Assembly (NCBI GenBank): GCA_016861105.1
Contig: BOKS01000001.1
Coordinates: forward strand, 1-64,000
DNA length: 64,000 bases
Reading direction: 5' to 3'
Origin: Betaproteobacteria bacterium
GTDB lineage: Bacteria > Pseudomonadota > Gammaproteobacteria > Burkholderiales > Casimicrobiaceae
The notes beneath the pieces were generated by a model, which ran no database searches, was not told the origin of the DNA, and was given only the letters and a program-made list of their open reading frames with translations. The position numbers were made by a program, and so were the translations under genes. Below, one piece after another: positions 46,183-55,750 of the stretch. Every line of letters begins with the position of its first letter. Position 1 is the first letter of the stretch.

Positions 46183-47424
46183 ATGCCTGCCCCCTCCGTG
46201 CGCGCGCTCCTCCTCGTCCTGCTCCTGACCGCCGCGGGATGCGCGGCCGCCCAGGGCGCCGCCAAGGAGGAGGCCGCCGCCGGGCCGAACGACGGCTGCC
46301 TGATGTGCCACGCGGACCCGTCCGCCAAGTCGGCCGCGGGCAAGGCGATCGCCGTCGATGCGAAGAAGTTCGCCGCGTCCGTGCACGGCGCGATGTCGCT
46401 GCCCTGCACGACCTGCCACGCGGACGTCCAGGAGGGCGTGTTCCCGCACGGCGAGGTCAAGGCCGCGCAGTGCGCGAGCTGCCACGAGCAGGCGGTCAAG
46501 GACTACGCGGGGACCGCGCACGGCAAGGCGCGCAGCGGCGGTCGCGACGTCGCGGCGAGCTGCGCCGACTGCCACGGGGCCCACGACATCGCCAAGCGCG
46601 ACGACCCGGCCTCCCGCGTGCACCGCGCGAACCTCGAGAGCACCTGCGCGTCGTGCCACGGCAACGAGGCGCTGATCCAGCGCGCGAACCTGCCGGGCGG
46701 CAACGTGGCGAGCCGCTACCACGACAGCATCCACGGGCAGGCCATCGCCAACAGGACCTCGGCGCAGGGCGCTGCGCCCACCTGCACGAGCTGCCACGGC
46801 GCGCACGACCTGCGCGGGAAGGACGACCCGGCGAGCAAGGTGGCGCGCGCCAACATCCCGTCGACGTGCGCGACGTGCCACATGAACGCGAAGGCCGAGT
46901 GGGAGAAGAGCCAGCACGGGCGGATCGCCCAGTCGGCCGCCGGCGCGGCGCCGGGCTGCATCGACTGCCACACCGCGCACGACATCGCGCAGCACACCGA
47001 CCCCAAGTTCAAGCTCGCGGTGACCGACCGCTGCGGAACGTGCCACGCGGACTTCGCCGACACCTACCGCGACACGTTCCACGGCCAGGTGACGCAGCTC
47101 GGGTACGCGCAGATCGCGACCTGCGCGAGCTGCCACGGGGCGCACCAGGTGCTGCCGAAGGAGAACCCGCTGTCCAGGGTCTCCGACCAGAACCGCCTCG
47201 CGACCTGCCAGGCCTGCCATCCGAAGGCCAACGCGAACTTCGTCTCGTACGACCCGCACGCCAACCGGCACGTCCGCGAGCAGGGGCAGCTGCTCTTCTT
47301 CACCGGCAAGTTCATGGACTTCCTGCTGCTCGGCGTGTTCTCGGTCTTCGGCCTGCACACCGTCCTGTGGTTCGTCCGGTCGCTGCGCGCGATGCGCGAG
47401 CGGCGCGGCACGCCGCGGCACTGA
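46183..47424 (+). CDS. Undecaheme c-type cytochrome with C-terminal membrane anchor
   Basis: This 413-residue protein has an N-terminal signal (ALLLVLLLTAAGC, a possible lipobox at Cys17). Eleven CxxCH motifs follow: CLMCH, CTTCH, CASCH, CADCH, CASCH, CTSCH, CATCH, CIDCH, CGTCH, CASCH and CQACH. A C-terminal membrane helix (about 376-400, LLLGVFSVFGLHTVLWFVRSL) contains a histidine. Several repeats have CxxCHGAHD followed by HxxxHG motifs, the pattern of stacked bis-His hemes. The next gene is a cytochrome b, 22 bases away, so the two probably form a quinol:cytochrome complex on the periplasmic side. Terminal partner unknown. An FNR-type box precedes it. Confidence 0.88.
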   Translation: MPAPSVRALLLVLLLTAAGCAAAQGAAKEEAAAGPNDGCLMCHADPSAKSAAGKAIAVDAKKFAASVHGAMSLPCTTCHADVQEGVFPHGEVKAAQCASCHEQAVKDYAGTAHGKARSGGRDVAASCADCHGAHDIAKRDDPASRVHRANLESTCASCHGNEALIQRANLPGGNVASRYHDSIHGQAIANRTSAQGAAPTCTSCHGAHDLRGKDDPASKVARANIPSTCATCHMNAKAEWEKSQHGRIAQSAAGAAPGCIDCHTAHDIAQHTDPKFKLAVTDRCGTCHADFADTYRDTFHGQVTQLGYAQIATCASCHGAHQVLPKENPLSRVSDQNRLATCQACHPKANANFVSYDPHANRHVREQGQLLFFTGKFMDFLLLGVFSVFGLHTVLWFVRSLRAMRERRGTPRH

Positions 47425-47446
47425 ACGCTTCCGTAGGAGAGCATCG

Positions 47447-48307
47447 ATGGCTACCCCCGCAACCGCGCTTCCCCGCACGCAGGCCGGCGCCGGCGGCAGG
47501 CACTACCAGCGCTTCGACCTGCTCGACCGGGTCATGCACGGGCTGCTGATGGTCACTTTCATCGGCTGCGCGCTGACCGGGCTGCCGCTGATGGTCGCCG
47601 ACCACGCGTGGGCGCAGTCGTTCAGCCGGATGCTCGGCGGCTTCCAGTCGGCGATGCTGATCCACCGCATCTGCGCCGCGGTGATGATCGTCGTGTTCGT
47701 CGGCCACGTCGCGCGCGTGTTCCTCGACACCGCGCGCTCCGGGAAGTGGCTGGAGATGGTGTGGGGGCCGAACTCGATGGTGCCGAACCTGAAGGACGTG
47801 CAGGACATCGCCGGCCACGTCAGGTGGTTCCTCGGCAAGGGCGAGCGCCCGCGCTTCGACCGCTACACGTACTGGGAGAAGTTCGACTACTGGGCGGTGT
47901 TCTGGGGCATGTTCATCATCGGCGGCTCCGGGCTGCTGCTGTGGTTCCCGTTCTTCTTCGCGCAGTTCCTGCCGGGCTGGGTCTTCAACATCGCGATGCT
48001 CGTGCACGGCGAGGAGGCGCTGCTCGCCGTCGGGTTCATCTTCACGATCCACTTCTTCAACGGTCACGTCCGGCCCGAGAAGTTCCCGATGGACCCGGTG
48101 ATCTTCACGGGCCGCATCAGCGAGCACGAGATGCTCGACGAGCGCGGCGCCGAGTACGACCGGCTCGTCGCGCAGGGACGCCTCGCCGCCGTCGAGGCGC
48201 CGCCGCCGTCGCCGGGCCTTCGCGCGCTGGCCTACGCGATCGGCATTCCGGCCGTGGTGCTCGGCACCGTGACGATCGCGCTGATCGTCTACAGCTTCCT
48301 GTTCTAG
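47447..48307 (+). CDS. Cytochrome b (formate dehydrogenase gamma/b561-like) membrane subunit
   Basis: This 286-residue protein has five hydrophobic segments. Likely heme b ligands lie in DRVMHGLLM (about 27), [10 protein letters not shown] (77) and FVGHVARVF, and in [12 protein letters not shown] and [16 protein letters not shown] of the last part of the core. The set resembles FdnI/HybB-like di-heme b subunits. It would pass electrons between the quinone pool and the 11-heme protein encoded just upstream. A single C-terminal helix (about 260-284) is extra. No catalytic dehydrogenase subunit is adjacent. Confidence 0.85.
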   Translation: MATPATALPRTQAGAGGRHYQRFDLLDRVMHGLLMVTFIGCALTGLPLMVADHAWAQSFSRMLGGFQSAMLIHRICAAVMIVVFVGHVARVFLDTARSGKWLEMVWGPNSMVPNLKDVQDIAGHVRWFLGKGERPRFDRYTYWEKFDYWAVFWGMFIIGGSGLLLWFPFFFAQFLPGWVFNIAMLVHGEEALLAVGFIFTIHFFNGHVRPEKFPMDPVIFTGRISEHEMLDERGAEYDRLVAQGRLAAVEAPPPSPGLRALAYAIGIPAVVLGTVTIALIVYSFLF

Positions 48308-48589
48308 CGTCGTGCGCCGCGTGCGAGCGGCTCGCGTGGCGACGTCGCCGGTGCGCCGGCGGGCGCGGCGGGGGGACGCCCGGGCACGAGGCGAGGCGGT
48401 GCCGGCGGCCGTGCAGGGCTCCCGCGACCGGCCGAGGGCACCGTACCCGTCGTGCAGGACGACGGCTGGACAGCGGCCCGGGGCGCCGGCCCCGCGAGCG
48501 CGAGGTCGAAGGGGGGCGCCGAATTGGGTAACATGCCGTCGGCGTCCGCAGGCTCGCGGGCCCGCGGGAACGGACGAGGGGGTGAGGCG

Positions 48590-50002
48590 ATGCTGAGGCT
48601 CAAGCTGGGACGCCGGACGCTGATGCTGGGCGCGGTCAGTTCGCTGCTGCTGGGACTGATCGCGGTGGGCGTGGTCGGCGCGCTGGGCATCGTCGGCTGG
48701 GAGTACTCGAACAGCAACCAGTTCTGCGCGACGATGTGCCACGCGGTCCACCCCGAGGAGATCGTCAACCACGCGGGGTCGTCGCACGCGCGCGTCAACT
48801 GCGTCGAGTGCCACATGGGGCGCACGTCGACGCTGCACCTGATGGCGCTCAAGCCGACGCACTTCAAGGAGCTGTGGGGCATGATCGTCGGCTACGAGCG
48901 GCCGCTGCACGGATCGACGCTGCGCCCGGCGCGCGAGGCCTGCGAGGCGTGCCACTGGCCCGAGAACGAGCACCACGACAAGATCGTGGTGCGCAAGCGC
49001 TTCGCGACGGACGCCGCCAGCTCGCAGCGCGACTACCGGCTCGTGCTGCACACCTCGGCCGGCGTGGATCGCGACGCGACGTGGAAGGCCAGCGGCATCC
49101 ACTGGCACATCGACAACGTGGTCGAGTTCGTGACGACCGACCCGCAGCGCCGCGAGATCCCCTGGGTGCGCATCGTCCGCCCGGACGGTTCGGCCGTCAC
49201 CTACGTCGACAAGGCCTCGAAGCTGTCGCAGGCCGAGCTCGCGAACCTGCAGCCGCGGCGGATGGAGTGCTTCGACTGCCACAACCAGGTCGGGCACCCG
49301 TTCCGCAACCCCGTCGACCTGGTCGACGAGGCGCTCGCGGCCGGCACCATCGACCGCAGCCTGCCGTCGGCCAAGGCCCGTGCCGTCGGCATCATCGACG
49401 CGGTCGGCGACCTCAAGGGGTCGCGCGAGGAGAACGCGGCGCGGATCGACGCGGTCATCGCCGCCGACGCCGCGAAGCATCCGGTGAAGCCGGAGGACCG
49501 CGAGAAGGAGCAGGCGTTCCTCGCGCGGATGAAGGAGATCCTGCTGCGCACGGCCGTGCAGCCGCACGAGGGGGAGTCGTTCACGTGGCGGTCGTTCCCG
49601 AACCACGCGGGGCACAAGGACTTCCCCGGCTGCTTCCGCTGCCACGACGGCAAGCACTTCAACGACAAGGGCGAGGCGATCCGCCTGCAGTGCACGCTGT
49701 GCCACGACCTGCCGCAGGTGAGCGTCGAGAACGGCAAGGGGTCGGTCCCCTCGGTCGTCGCGGCGGGGCTGACGCCGCCGCCGAGCCACAACGAGCCCAA
49801 CTTCATGCACGACCACCGCATGAAGATCGACGAGAGCTGCCAGATGTGCCACGGCAAGATCGAGTTCGGGCGCGAAGGCGGCGCGTTCTGCTCGAATCCC
49901 GCGTGCCACGGCCGCACGTGGCCCGAGGTCAACCTGAACGTCGCCCCGGCGGCGGCGGCGCCGCCGGCCGCGCCCGCACCGGCCACGAAGGCGAAGGGGT
50001 GA
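48590..50002 (+). CDS. NapC/NirT-like multiheme cytochrome with eight heme sites
   Basis: This 470-residue protein has one N-terminal membrane helix (about 12-36) followed by CATMCHAVHPEE (residue 46), a CX3CH site as in some NapC/NirT relatives. CVECH, CEACH, CFDCH, CFRCH, CTLCH and CQMCH follow. The last site is CSNPACH, a CX4CH variant. So there are six standard and two variant heme sites. A 125-residue segment with few cysteines (about 245-345) separates clusters. NapC/NirT proteins oxidise quinol; the extended C-terminal half may contact a periplasmic partner. The ATG at 48590 has GAGGGGGTGAGG upstream. The Ala/Pro-rich tail is likely flexible. The 282 bases upstream show only a weak TAACAT -10 candidate near 48528. 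Confidence 0.85.
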   Translation: MLRLKLGRRTLMLGAVSSLLLGLIAVGVVGALGIVGWEYSNSNQFCATMCHAVHPEEIVNHAGSSHARVNCVECHMGRTSTLHLMALKPTHFKELWGMIVGYERPLHGSTLRPAREACEACHWPENEHHDKIVVRKRFATDAASSQRDYRLVLHTSAGVDRDATWKASGIHWHIDNVVEFVTTDPQRREIPWVRIVRPDGSAVTYVDKASKLSQAELANLQPRRMECFDCHNQVGHPFRNPVDLVDEALAAGTIDRSLPSAKARAVGIIDAVGDLKGSREENAARIDAVIAADAAKHPVKPEDREKEQAFLARMKEILLRTAVQPHEGESFTWRSFPNHAGHKDFPGCFRCHDGKHFNDKGEAIRLQCTLCHDLPQVSVENGKGSVPSVVAAGLTPPPSHNEPNFMHDHRMKIDESCQMCHGKIEFGREGGAFCSNPACHGRTWPEVNLNVAPAAAAPPAAPAPATKAKG

Positions 50003-50150
50003 CGTCGCCCGGGGCACCCGACATTCGCGTCAACGCCGCGGGGCGTCAGCCGTTGAACGCTTGCAGTCGACGCCGTCGCGGCCGCCGCATTCGTGGGGCG
50101 CGCGGCCGCATCTCCACTCCTGCCATCCCCGAACCGAGGAGCACACCGTC

Positions 50151-50438
50151 ATGAAACCGATCCTGATCGCGCTGGCCGCCGCCGCGAGCCTCGCCGTCGC
50201 GGGCGCCGCGAGCGCCCAGAGCGGCCCCGACCTGTTCAAGTCGAAGGGCTGCGGCACCTGCCACGCGCCCGACGCGAAGAAGATGGGCCCGTCGCTCAAG
50301 GACATCGCCGCGAAGAACAAGCCGGACGCCGCCGACAAGATCGCGGCCGCGCTGAAGGAAGGCAAGGGCCACCCGAAGGTCGCGGCCTCCGACGCCGAGA
50401 TCAAGGCGATGGTCCTCTACACGATCACCGGCAAGTAG
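50151..50438 (+). CDS. Small class I cytochrome c (c551/c552-like), first copy
   Basis: This 95-residue protein has a signal peptide (about 1-23) and one heme site, CGTCH at about 34-38. The axial methionine is probable in MGPSLKDIA or in the C-terminal AMVLYTITGK. It is a soluble periplasmic electron carrier. A close paralogue occurs at 59385: both share SKGCGTCH-like and GKGHPKVAASDAE stretches, so the two bracket the island. A GAGGAG ribosome site lies before the ATG at 50151. Confidence 0.92.
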   Translation: MKPILIALAAAASLAVAGAASAQSGPDLFKSKGCGTCHAPDAKKMGPSLKDIAAKNKPDAADKIAAALKEGKGHPKVAASDAEIKAMVLYTITGK

Positions 50439-50451
50439 CCGGTCGGCCGCC

Positions 50452-50484
50452 GCGAAGGGCCGGCGTGGAGCGCCGGCCCTTCGC
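50452..50484 (+). terminator. Hairpin terminator after the first small cytochrome c
   Basis: GCGAAGGGCCGGCG (50452-50465) pairs perfectly with CGCCGGCCCTTCGC (50471-50484) around a 5-base loop. The 14-bp GC-rich stem is strong, but no T-run follows. The next gene starts 19 bases later. Confidence 0.65.
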
Positions 50485-50503
50485 ATTGGCGCAGACGGTT
50501 CCC

Positions 50504-52168
50504 ATGCCGCCCGACCGATCGTCGCGGCGCTTCGCGCTGCGCCTCCTCGCGAGTGCCGCCGCGCTGCGGCTGTCCGGGGTGTCGCGCGCGCACGCGGTGG
50601 CGACGCAGCGAGTTCCGGGACCGCTGCTCGAGGGCATGGGCCGCTACACGCTGGCGGGCGCGGCGGCGGACGCGAAGGTCCAGCGTTACGTCGACCAGGG
50701 CATGGTCCTCGCGTTCGGCTTCAATCCGGCGGAGGCGGCGCGCTCCTTCGAGTCGGCCATCGCACTCGACGCGAAGTGCCTCGCCGCATGGTGGGGGCTC
50801 GCGTGGTCGCTCGGGCCGACGATCAATGCCGACATGGCGGATGCCGACCGGCCGCGCGTCGAGGCCGCGGTGGCGCGCGCGGCAGCGCTCGCGCGCCGCG
50901 CGCGATCCCGGTTTCGCGATCTCGCCGAGGCGCTCGCGGTGCGGCACCCGCGCGGACGTCCGCTGGACGAGGAGGCGTACGCATCACGCATGCGCGCGCT
51001 CGCGAAGCGCCACGCCGACGACGCCGACGTCCAGATGCTGGCCGCCGAAGCGCTCATGAACCTCCACCCCTACGACTGGTGGCAGCCCGACGGCCGGCCG
51101 CAGCCGTGGACGGAGGAGATCGACGCGCTGCTTGCGCGCGCCATCGCGCTCGATCCGGATCACCCCGGTGCGCTGCACTACCGCATCCACCTCCACGAGT
51201 CGTCGCCGCGCCCGGAGGCCGCGCTCGACGCGGCCGACCGGCTCGTCGCGCTGGTGCCGGGCTCGGGACACCTGCTGCACATGCCCGCGCACATCTACAT
51301 GCGCACGGGCCGCTACGCGGACGCGTCGGCCGCCAACCGCCGCTCGATCGCGGCCGACGAGCGCTACCTCGCGCAGGTCGACGCGCAGGGCGCCTACCGG
51401 GTCGGCTACGTCGCGCACAACCACCACTTCCTGTACGCGTCGGCGGCGATGCAGGGTCGTTCGGCCGAGGCGACCGCCGCCGCGCGCGCTGCGTGGCCCG
51501 CCGCCTGCGGCCCGCGGCCCGGCGATCGCAGCACGGCGATCCTGCAGCACTACTCGCTGCTGCCGCTCCACGCGCTGGTGCGCTTCGGGCGCTGGAAGGA
51601 GATCCTCGCCGGCACGCTGCCGCCCGACGTCGCCGAGCCTTATCCGCTGGCCATCTGGCACTACGCGCGCGGCACGGCGCTCGTGCGAAGCGGCGAGGCG
51701 CGCGCGGCGCGCGAGGCGCTGGCGCGCGTGGAGCGGTTCGCCGCCGATCCGGCGTTGCAGGCGGTGCGCGTCAAGAACATCAACGCGGCGGCGTCGCTCG
51801 CGCGCATCGCCGCGCTGACGCTGCGCGCCGACGTCGACCTGGCGGAGCGGCGGGCGGCGGACGCCGTCGAACGGTTGCGGGAGGCGGTCGCCGTCGAGGA
51901 CGCGCTGACCTACGACGAGCCTCACCTGTGGCTCGCGCCGACGCGCCACGCGCTCGGCGCGGCGCAACTCGCCGCCGGCCGCGGCGGCGACGCCGAGCGC
52001 ACCTTCCGCGCCGATCTCGCGCACTACCCGGAGAACGGCTGGTCGCTGATCGGGCTGGCGCGCAGCCTGCGCGCGCAGGGTCGCAACGAAGCCGCGAAGG
52101 ACGTCGACCGCCGCTTCCGCACCGCGTGGGCCGACGCGGACGTGCGCATCGACGGCTCGCGCTTCTGA
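50504..52168 (+). CDS. Exported TPR repeat protein
   Basis: This 554-residue protein has an N-terminal SSRRFALRLLASAAALRL segment that looks like a twin-arginine or Sec signal. Helical repeats follow, typical of tetratricopeptides: YVDQGMVLAFGFNPAEAARSFE, LLARAIALDPDHPGALHY, and C-terminal LGAAQLAAGRGGDAERTF. A histidine-rich block (LHYRIHLHESS, LLHMPAHIYMRTGRYADASA, HNHHFLYASAAM) at about 222-315 could bind metal or heme. Proteins with this HMPAHIY motif are widespread and uncharacterised. It converges with a rhodanese gene. Confidence 0.82.
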   Translation: MPPDRSSRRFALRLLASAAALRLSGVSRAHAVATQRVPGPLLEGMGRYTLAGAAADAKVQRYVDQGMVLAFGFNPAEAARSFESAIALDAKCLAAWWGLAWSLGPTINADMADADRPRVEAAVARAAALARRARSRFRDLAEALAVRHPRGRPLDEEAYASRMRALAKRHADDADVQMLAAEALMNLHPYDWWQPDGRPQPWTEEIDALLARAIALDPDHPGALHYRIHLHESSPRPEAALDAADRLVALVPGSGHLLHMPAHIYMRTGRYADASAANRRSIAADERYLAQVDAQGAYRVGYVAHNHHFLYASAAMQGRSAEATAAARAAWPAACGPRPGDRSTAILQHYSLLPLHALVRFGRWKEILAGTLPPDVAEPYPLAIWHYARGTALVRSGEARAAREALARVERFAADPALQAVRVKNINAAASLARIAALTLRADVDLAERRAADAVERLREAVAVEDALTYDEPHLWLAPTRHALGAAQLAAGRGGDAERTFRADLAHYPENGWSLIGLARSLRAQGRNEAAKDVDRRFRTAWADADVRIDGSRF

Positions 52169-52180
52169 AGCGCGCACGGA

Positions 52181-52207
52181 GCGCGGGCGCGGCGCTTGCG
52201 CCCGCGC
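52181..52207. terminator. Bidirectional hairpin between converging TPR and rhodanese genes
   Basis: GCGCGGGCGC (52181-52190) pairs with GCGCCCGCGC (52198-52207) around a 7-base loop between two stop codons of converging genes. No long T-run on either side. Confidence 0.55.
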
Positions 52208-52221
52208 GCTGTGCCTTACCC

Positions 52222-52737
52222 CTACTTCGCGACCGGGTAGGCCTTGGTGATCGAGCCGTTGATCGCGTCGAGCGTTGAGGCGGTCGGCGGCGCCGGCGAC
52301 CACGCCATGTAGCCCCACTTCATCGCGTACGCGTCGTAGCCGAGCAGGCGCAGCACGGTCAGCACCTTGTTCTGCTGCTGGCCGGTGTCGCAGTGCACGA
52401 TCACCTTCTTGTCCTTCGGCAGCAGCGCAAGCGACTCCGGCTTCGCGACGTCCTGCGCGGCGATGAACACCGCGTTCGGCAGGTGCGCGACGTCGAATTT
52501 CTTCGCCTTGGGCACGCGCACATCGACGATCACGAAGTCGGTCCGTCCTTCGCGGATCATCTTCGCGACGTCATCGGCCAGGAACTCGTAGTAGTTCTTG
52601 TCGGGCAGGCTGGACAGGTACTCGTTGCCGAGCTTCTGCACGATCCGGTACTCCTCCGGCGTGAGCGCGGCGGCGCTGCCGGCGCCGAGGGCGACGGCGA
52701 GCGTGCAGAGCGCGAGTCTGAGGGCGGGTCGCTTCAT
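52222..52737 (-). CDS. Exported single-domain rhodanese (sulfurtransferase)
   Basis: This 171-residue protein has a signal peptide (about 1-24) and one rhodanese domain (about 40-165), with the active cysteine C116 in HCDTGQQQN. Rhodaneses carry sulfane sulfur as a cysteine persulfide. The enzyme is periplasmic and divergent from the PsrA-like gene (268-base shared upstream region 52738-53004), so the two are likely co-regulated. An AAAGGAGG ribosome site (RC of 52743-52750) precedes the ATG. Confidence 0.88.
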   Translation of the reverse strand: MKRPALRLALCTLAVALGAGSAAALTPEEYRIVQKLGNEYLSSLPDKNYYEFLADDVAKMIREGRTDFVIVDVRVPKAKKFDVAHLPNAVFIAAQDVAKPESLALLPKDKKVIVHCDTGQQQNKVLTVLRLLGYDAYAMKWGYMAWSPAPPTASTLDAINGSITKAYPVAK

Positions 52738-53004
52738 CGGAAACCTCCTTTCGTGGCCTGCGCGCGGGGGCACGCGCCGCATCGAACATGACGCGCAGCG
52801 CATATCAACTGCGGCGCATGCGTGGACTTCGATCCCCACTCTACACAGTGAATCGGGCGAGTTTCTGATGCGGCGCAAGCATCCGTCGGCGTGGATGTGA
52901 GCGGGGTCAAGTCCGCATCCGTGCGCATGAAGCAAAGTGCTCACGTGGGCGGCGGCATCGGTTTTCGGCGTCGCCTGCCGGATGTCACCGTTCACGAGGA
53001 CGCG

Positions 53005-55200
53005 ATGGAACAGCTCTCACGCAGGCGCTTCCTGAAGATCTCCGCCGCCACGTTCACGGCCGCCGCCGCGGTGACGCGACTGCCTGACGCGGTGCGCGTC
53101 GCCGGCGCCGCGGAAGCCGAGAAGGGCGTCAGGACCGTTCCGACGTTCTGCGAAATGTGCTTCTGGCGCTGCAGCGGCATCGCGCACGTGCGCGATGGGA
53201 AGCTCTGGAAGTTCGAAGGCAATCCCAACGACCCGCAGAGCCGCGGACGCCTGTGTCCGCGCGGCACCGGCGCGGTCGGTGCCTACTACGACCCCGACCG
53301 GCTGCAGAAGCCGCTGATCCGCACGAGCGCGCGCGGCAAGGACGCGTGGAAGGCCGTGACCTGGGACGAGGCGCTGGCCTACGTCGCCGAGCGGATGCAG
53401 AAGATCAAGGCCGAGCACGGGGCCGAGTCGATCGCGATGTTCAACCACGGCATCGGCGTGCGCATGCTGCAGCACGTGCTGAAGAGCTACGGCTGCACGA
53501 ACTTCGCGGGGCCCTCGTTCGCCCAGTGCCGCGGCCCGCGCGACATCGGCTTCCTGCTCACGATGGGCACAGGGCTGGGCTCGCCCGAGCCCACCGACAT
53601 CGCGAACACGGACTGCCTCGTGCTGATCGGCTCGCACCTGGGCGAGAACATGCACAACACGCAGGTGCAGGAGTTCGCACAGGCCGTCGCGCGGCGCATC
53701 AGCATCATCGTCGTCGACCCGCGCTACTCGGTCGCGGCGAGCAAGGCGAAGCACTGGCTGCCGATCCGGCCCGGCACCGACCTCGCATTGATCCTCGCGT
53801 GGATGAACGTGATCGTCGCCGAGGGGCTGTACGACCGCGCGTTCGTCGAGCGCCACGGCCACGGCTTCGACAGGTTCGCCGCGGAGATCGCGGCCAGCAC
53901 GCCCGAGTGGGCGGCGGGCGAGACGGGCATCGACGCCGGCCTGATCCGGACGACAGCCCGCGAGATCGCGCGCCACCGCCCGGCGTCGCTCGTGCACCCC
54001 GGGCGGCGCGTCAACTGGAACGGCGACGACGCGCAGCGCAGCCGCGCGGTCGCGCTGCTCAACGCGCTGCTGGGCAACTGGGGTCGCAAGGGCGGGATCT
54101 ACCTGCAGGCGGGCATGCGGGTCGCGTCGTATCCGCTGCCGAAGTACCCCGCGTCCACGCGGCCGCTCGCCGACAACCCGAACCAGGAGCGCTACCCGTT
54201 CGCCGACGAGCCGGTCACGACGGGGCTGCGGGACGCCACGATCAGCGGCAAGCCGTATCCGATCAAGGCGTGGTGGGTGTACTCGACCAATCTCATGCAG
54301 GCGCTGCCCAACCCGGCCGAGACGCTGAAGGCGATCGACCAGCTCGACCTGCTGGTGGTGTGCGACACCGTGCCCTCGGACATCGCCGGCTACGCCGACG
54401 TCGTCCTGCCGGAAGTGACGTTCCTCGAGCGCCACGACGAGCTGCTCGTCGGCTGGGGACGGCAGGGATGGACGTCGCTGCGCCAGCCGGTGATGCCCGC
54501 CCCGGCCGACCAGAAGCCGGGCTGGTGGATCGCGAAGGAGCTCGCCGGCAAGCTCGGCATCGCGCAGTGCATGCCGTTCAAGGACATGGCGGAGTACCTC
54601 GCCACGCGCGTCGAGAAGTCGGGCCTGTCGTGGGAGACGCTGAAGAACGATGGCGTGATCATGGGCCCGAAGATGCCGATCACCGTTGAGGAAGGCGCGG
54701 AGTTCGCGTTCGACACGCCGTCCGGCAAGGTGGAGTTCTGGTCGGATCAGCTCGTGAAGGCGGGCTTCGACCCGGTGCCGAAGTACAAGGCGCCGGCCCC
54801 GCTGCCCGAGGGCTTCTTCCGCCTGGTCACGGGCCGCTCGCCGGTCCACACGTTCAGCCGCACGCAGTCCAATCCGCTGCTCGCCGGGCTGATGAGCGAC
54901 AACGAGGTGTGGATCAACGCCGCGACCGCCGCGAAGCTCGGGATCGCGAACGGGCAGTTCGTGACGCTGCGCAACCAGGACGGCGTCGCGAGCAACCGCG
55001 TGCGCGTCAAGGCGACGCAGCGCATCCGACCCGACACCGTCTACATGGTGTACGGCTTCGGCCAGACGAACCCGCGCAACCGGCGAACGTTCGGCAAGGG
55101 GGCCTCGGCGGCGCAGCTCAACACGCGCTACGCCACCGACCCGCTGATGGGCGGCACGAGCCTCCACGGCAACTACGTCGCGATCGAGCAGGAGGCTTGA
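53005..55200 (+). CDS. psrA: PsrA/PhsA-like molybdopterin oxidoreductase catalytic subunit
   Basis: This 731-residue Mo enzyme has a Tat signal (SRRRFLKIS, 5-13) and a [4Fe-4S] site at C49, C52, C56 and C84. Cysteine C175 in SFAQCRGPRD sits where PsrA/PhsA have the molybdenum ligand. A C-terminal Mo-bisMGD binding domain contains TGRSPVHTFSRTQSNP. The length (730-765 is usual) and PsrBC partners indicate a polysulfide, thiosulfate or sulfur reductase or the reverse reaction. Arsenate (ArrA) and arsenite (ArxA) enzymes are related but longer. The adjacent ArsR-like regulator keeps arsenic as an alternative. The start ATG at 53005 directly precedes the signal. Confidence 0.9.
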   Translation: MEQLSRRRFLKISAATFTAAAAVTRLPDAVRVAGAAEAEKGVRTVPTFCEMCFWRCSGIAHVRDGKLWKFEGNPNDPQSRGRLCPRGTGAVGAYYDPDRLQKPLIRTSARGKDAWKAVTWDEALAYVAERMQKIKAEHGAESIAMFNHGIGVRMLQHVLKSYGCTNFAGPSFAQCRGPRDIGFLLTMGTGLGSPEPTDIANTDCLVLIGSHLGENMHNTQVQEFAQAVARRISIIVVDPRYSVAASKAKHWLPIRPGTDLALILAWMNVIVAEGLYDRAFVERHGHGFDRFAAEIAASTPEWAAGETGIDAGLIRTTAREIARHRPASLVHPGRRVNWNGDDAQRSRAVALLNALLGNWGRKGGIYLQAGMRVASYPLPKYPASTRPLADNPNQERYPFADEPVTTGLRDATISGKPYPIKAWWVYSTNLMQALPNPAETLKAIDQLDLLVVCDTVPSDIAGYADVVLPEVTFLERHDELLVGWGRQGWTSLRQPVMPAPADQKPGWWIAKELAGKLGIAQCMPFKDMAEYLATRVEKSGLSWETLKNDGVIMGPKMPITVEEGAEFAFDTPSGKVEFWSDQLVKAGFDPVPKYKAPAPLPEGFFRLVTGRSPVHTFSRTQSNPLLAGLMSDNEVWINAATAAKLGIANGQFVTLRNQDGVASNRVRVKATQRIRPDTVYMVYGFGQTNPRNRRTFGKGASAAQLNTRYATDPLMGGTSLHGNYVAIEQEA

Positions 55201-55201
55201 C

Positions 55202-55741
55202 ATGGCCCGCTACGGAATGGTCATCGACACCCGCAAGTGCGTCGGGTGCATGGACTGCGTCGTCGCCTGCCAGACCGAGAACTCGGTGCCGCAGGGCTAC
55301 TGCCGCGACTGGATCACCACCGAGGTGCGGGGCGAGTTCCCGTCGCTGACGATGGAGATCCGCTCGGAGCGCTGCAACCACTGCGACAACCCGCCGTGCG
55401 TGTCGTGCTGCCCGACGGGCGCCTCGCACGTCGAGCCCGACGGCCGCTTCGTGCACGTGACGGCCAGCCGCTGCATCGGCTGCAAGGCGTGCATCGCGTC
55501 CTGCCCGTACGGCGCCCGCTTTGTGCATCCGGACGGCTACGTCGACAAGTGCACGTTCTGCGCGCACCGCGTGCGTCAGGGCCAGGACCCGGCGTGCGTC
55601 TCGGTCTGCCCGACGCGCTGCATGTACTTCGGCGACCTCGACGATCCGCAGAGCAAGGTGAGCGAACTGCTCCGCACGCGCAGGTGGCACGTCCTGCTGC
55701 CCGACGCCGGCACGAAGCCGCGCGTCTACTACCTGAGCTAG
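55202..55741 (+). CDS. psrB: PsrB/PhsB-like 4Fe-4S electron-transfer subunit
   Basis: This 179-residue protein has four [4Fe-4S] cluster motifs: KCVGCMDCVVAC, CNHCDNPPCVSCCP, CIGCKACIASCP and CTFCAHR..DPACVSVCP. It links the catalytic subunit to the membrane subunit. It starts 1 base after psrA. There is no signal of its own; such subunits are exported with the Tat partner. Confidence 0.95.
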   Translation: MARYGMVIDTRKCVGCMDCVVACQTENSVPQGYCRDWITTEVRGEFPSLTMEIRSERCNHCDNPPCVSCCPTGASHVEPDGRFVHVTASRCIGCKACIASCPYGARFVHPDGYVDKCTFCAHRVRQGQDPACVSVCPTRCMYFGDLDDPQSKVSELLRTRRWHVLLPDAGTKPRVYYLS

Positions 55742-55750
55742 GAGCCGACG

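Noticed and set aside
53005-55200. Calling the molybdoenzyme an arsenate reductase because of the ArsR neighbour
   Set aside because: Its length (731 residues) and associated NrfD-type subunit fit PsrA/PhsA better; arsenic remains only an alternative.
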